A stretch of DNA of 64,000 nt from an uncultured Sphingomonadaceae bacterium (GTDB taxonomy: Bacteria > Pseudomonadota > Alphaproteobacteria > Sphingomonadales > Sphingomonadaceae). The stretch spans positions 496,001-560,000 of the forward strand of contig CANLQG010000001.1 of the NCBI GenBank assembly GCA_947493195.1. The letters are read 5' to 3'. Shown here in pieces: positions 61,942 to 64,000 of this stretch (positions are counted from its first letter, which is position 1; the number at the start of each line of letters is the position of its first letter). The position numbers were made by a program, and so were the translations under genes. The notes beneath the pieces are model-generated. The model saw nothing but the letters and a program-made list of their open reading frames with translations. It did not search any database and was not told where the DNA came from.

Positions 61942-63978
61942 ATGTCCAAGATCACTATGGCCCGCGAAGACGAGGTGCTCGTCATCACCCTCGACAATCC
62001 GCCGGTGAACGCATTCTCCACCGAAGTGCGAAAGGCGATGGCGGAAGCGGTAGAGACGGCAGCGCAGGACAACGGCATTCGCGCAGTCGTCATCCGTGCC
62101 GAGGGTCGCATGTTCTCTGGTGGGGCCGACATCACCGAGTTCGGCTCCGCTCCCGTCCACCCCACACTGCCCGAATTAATCGACAGCATCGAGAACCTTG
62201 CAAAGCCCGTCGTCATCGCCCTCAACGGCACGGCGCTGGGTGGCGGGTGCGAGATTGCGCTTGGCTGCAATTACCGCATCGCCGTGCCGTCCGCGAAGAT
62301 CGGCCTGCCCGAAGTGAAGATCGGCATCCTTCCCGGCGCAGGCGGCACGCAGCGCCTGCCGCGCGTGGTGGGCGTTGAAGAGGCGCTGCCCATCATCGTG
62401 ACGGGCAACCCGATCCCCGCCAAAAAGGCGGAGGCCATCGGACTGGTCGACAGGATCGTGGAGCCGGAAAAGCTGCGCGAGGAAGCCGTGGCCTTCGCCC
62501 GCGAAGTTGCAGGCAGGGACGATCACCCCGTATCCAGCCAGCGGACTGACAGGATCGAGGATCACGATCCGGGCGTGTTCGACGCTTTCCGCGAAAAGCA
62601 TGGCCGCCGCCTGAAAGGCCTCGAAGCGCCGCAGAAGTGCATCGAGGCGGTGAAGCTTGCCACCCAGCTGCCTTACGAGGAAGGCATCGCGAAAGAGCGC
62701 GAGTTCTTCATGGAACTGCTGGGCGGTGACCAGTCGAAGGCGTTGCGCCACGTGTTCTTCTCAGAGCGGCAGGCGGGCAAGATCGACGGCCTGCCAAAGG
62801 ACGTGAAACCGCTGCCGATCCGCAAGGTCGGCATCATGGGCGCGGGCACGATGGGCGGCGGGATCGCGATGAACTTCCTCTCCGCCGGTTACGACGTGAC
62901 CATGGTAGAGCGCGAGCAGGAGGCGCTCGATCGCGGGTTAAGCATCATCCGCAAGAATTACGAAGCGACGGCGCGCAAGGGCCGCATGACGGCCGAGCAG
63001 GTCGAGGGCGCGATGGGCCACCTGACCACTTCGCTCGACTACCAGGACTTCGCCGACTGCGACTTGGTGATCGAGGCAGTGTTCGAGCTGATGGACATCA
63101 AGAAGGACGTGTTCGGCAAGCTGGATGCGATCTGCAAGCCCGATGTCATCATGGCCTCGAACACCAGCTATCTGGATGTGAACGAGATCGCCGCCTGCAC
63201 GTCCCGGCCGGAACAGGTGGTGGGGCTGCACTTCTTCTCGCCCGCCAATATCATGCGGCTGCTGGAAGTCGTGCGCGGCGACAGGACCAGCCCGCAGGTG
63301 CTGGCAACCGCGATGGACCTGGCGAAAAAGATCGGCAAGGTCGCCGTGGTTTCCGGCGTGTGCCACGGCTTTATCGGCAACCGGATGCTGGCCGCCCGGC
63401 AGGAACAGGCGAACGCCCTGCTGATGGAAGGCGCCCTGCCCGCGCAGGTTGACCAGGTACTGCTGGATTTCGGCTTTCCCATGGGGCCGTTCCAGATGGC
63501 CGACCTGGCGGGCCTCGACCTTGGCTGGAAAGCCGAGGAATCGAGCAGTTCGACAATCCGTGAGGTGCTGTGCGAACGCGGGCGGCGGGGCCAGAAGACC
63601 GGCAAGGGTTTCTACGATTACGACGAGAACCGCAAGCGCTCGCCGTCCGACGAAGTCAACGATGTGATCCGCGAGTTCGCGCAGAAATCGGGCAAGGAGC
63701 AGCGCGACATTTCCGACGAGGAAATCGGCGAGCGGCTGCTCTACCCGATGGTGAACGAGGGCGCGATGATCCTGGAGGAAGGTATCGCCCAGCGCGCCAG
63801 CGACATCGATACCGTGTGGATCAACGGCTATGGCTGGCCGCCCTACACCGGCGGACCGATGTTCTGGGCCGACACCATCGGCCTCGACACCGTGCTGGCG
63901 GGGCTGGAGAAGCATGGGATGAAAGCCAGCGAATTGCTGCGTGACAAGGCGGCGAAGGGCGAGCGGTTCAATGGCTGA
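61942..63978 (+). CDS. Bifunctional enoyl-CoA hydratase / 3-hydroxyacyl-CoA dehydrogenase (FadJ/FadB-type)
   Basis: A 678-residue beta-oxidation enzyme. The N-terminal crotonase domain (to about 280) has GRMFSGGADITEFG and GILPGAGGTQRLPRVVG, with the catalytic Glu in the latter region. The NAD-binding domain follows (VGIMGAGTMGGGIAMNFLSAGY), then the catalytic His in VVGLHFFSPANIMRL and the C-terminal 3-hydroxyacyl-CoA dehydrogenase helical part to the end. It would hydrate enoyl-CoA and oxidise the product. GGGAGAAATC precedes the ATG. The next gene starts inside its last 8 bases. Confidence 0.92.
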   Translation: MSKITMAREDEVLVITLDNPPVNAFSTEVRKAMAEAVETAAQDNGIRAVVIRAEGRMFSGGADITEFGSAPVHPTLPELIDSIENLAKPVVIALNGTALGGGCEIALGCNYRIAVPSAKIGLPEVKIGILPGAGGTQRLPRVVGVEEALPIIVTGNPIPAKKAEAIGLVDRIVEPEKLREEAVAFAREVAGRDDHPVSSQRTDRIEDHDPGVFDAFREKHGRRLKGLEAPQKCIEAVKLATQLPYEEGIAKEREFFMELLGGDQSKALRHVFFSERQAGKIDGLPKDVKPLPIRKVGIMGAGTMGGGIAMNFLSAGYDVTMVEREQEALDRGLSIIRKNYEATARKGRMTAEQVEGAMGHLTTSLDYQDFADCDLVIEAVFELMDIKKDVFGKLDAICKPDVIMASNTSYLDVNEIAACTSRPEQVVGLHFFSPANIMRLLEVVRGDRTSPQVLATAMDLAKKIGKVAVVSGVCHGFIGNRMLAARQEQANALLMEGALPAQVDQVLLDFGFPMGPFQMADLAGLDLGWKAEESSSSTIREVLCERGRRGQKTGKGFYDYDENRKRSPSDEVNDVIREFAQKSGKEQRDISDEEIGERLLYPMVNEGAMILEEGIAQRASDIDTVWINGYGWPPYTGGPMFWADTIGLDTVLAGLEKHGMKASELLRDKAAKGERFNG

Positions 63979-64000
63979 TTCCGCAGCGGCTGACGATCTC
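63971..64000 (+). CDS. Start of the next gene, cut off by the window
   Basis: An ATG at 63971 begins MADSAAADDL, overlapping the FadJ-type stop by 8 bases. The rest lies past the window end, so identity cannot be given. By context it is probably another acyl-CoA degradation gene, such as an acyl-CoA dehydrogenase. Confidence 0.4.
   Translation, partial: MADSAAADDL

Overview
This 64 kb window is a GC-rich alphaproteobacterial chromosome segment, most likely from the Sphingomonadales and plausibly Erythrobacteraceae. The evidence is the cell-cycle phosphotransferase ChpT, an RpoH-type heat-shock sigma factor, a TorF-family outer-membrane protein, TonB-dependent uptake, RskA-type ECF sigma modules, and a dispersed short repeat that translates as NPSTSSGQ. 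The genus is inference; no 16S rRNA gene is present.

The first 37 kb is mostly housekeeping. In order it holds the end of nhaA, tRNA-Leu(UAG), trigger factor with a long lysine/alanine tail, a TonB receptor with a secreted amidase, clpP-clpX, LemA, a GFA enzyme, then a tight minus-strand chain mtgA - CDF transporter - lipoprotein - ECF sigma - anti-sigma - fasciclin protein. Next come rpoH, rluD, a GIY-YIG/JAMM fusion, chpT, a cell-wall amidase, RNase P RNA, a PPP phosphatase, gloA, der, and the iron pair bfr/bfd. They are followed by a ParA - ribbon-helix-helix - SPOR lipoprotein operon that faces a second SPOR protein, then pyrB with a catalytically degenerate pyrC and an SDR, and sppA.

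From tRNA-Val(CAC) at 37.2 kb to about 46.1 kb lies an accessory stretch built largely of broken genes: a HerA/DUF87 ATPase fragment, a decayed IS3-family element, a Cys/Met-metabolism PLP-enzyme fragment and a carboxylesterase fragment. Among these sit an orphan TadG-TadE-TadE set and a membrane-anchored beta-lactamase-fold hydrolase.

From 46.2 to 51.3 kb is a second ECF sigma / RskA-like module, this time followed by a trimeric autotransporter adhesin and preceded by an acetylpolyamine amidohydrolase. From 51.5 kb to the end is a catabolic region. Minus-strand MFS, enoyl-CoA hydratase, MaoC-like, nitronate monooxygenase, quinone reductase, tyrosine phosphatase and a double-domain TetR regulator diverge, across a palindromic operator candidate, from plus-strand APH-like, SDR, SDR and FadJ-type genes. 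It looks like a TetR-controlled acyl-CoA or xenobiotic degradation locus.

The strongest leads for something new are the ParA/RHH/SPOR locus, the two parallel sigma/anti-sigma/surface-protein modules that share an upstream motif, the repeat-generated GIY-YIG-JAMM fusion, and the orphan TadG with a repetitive glycine-rich body.
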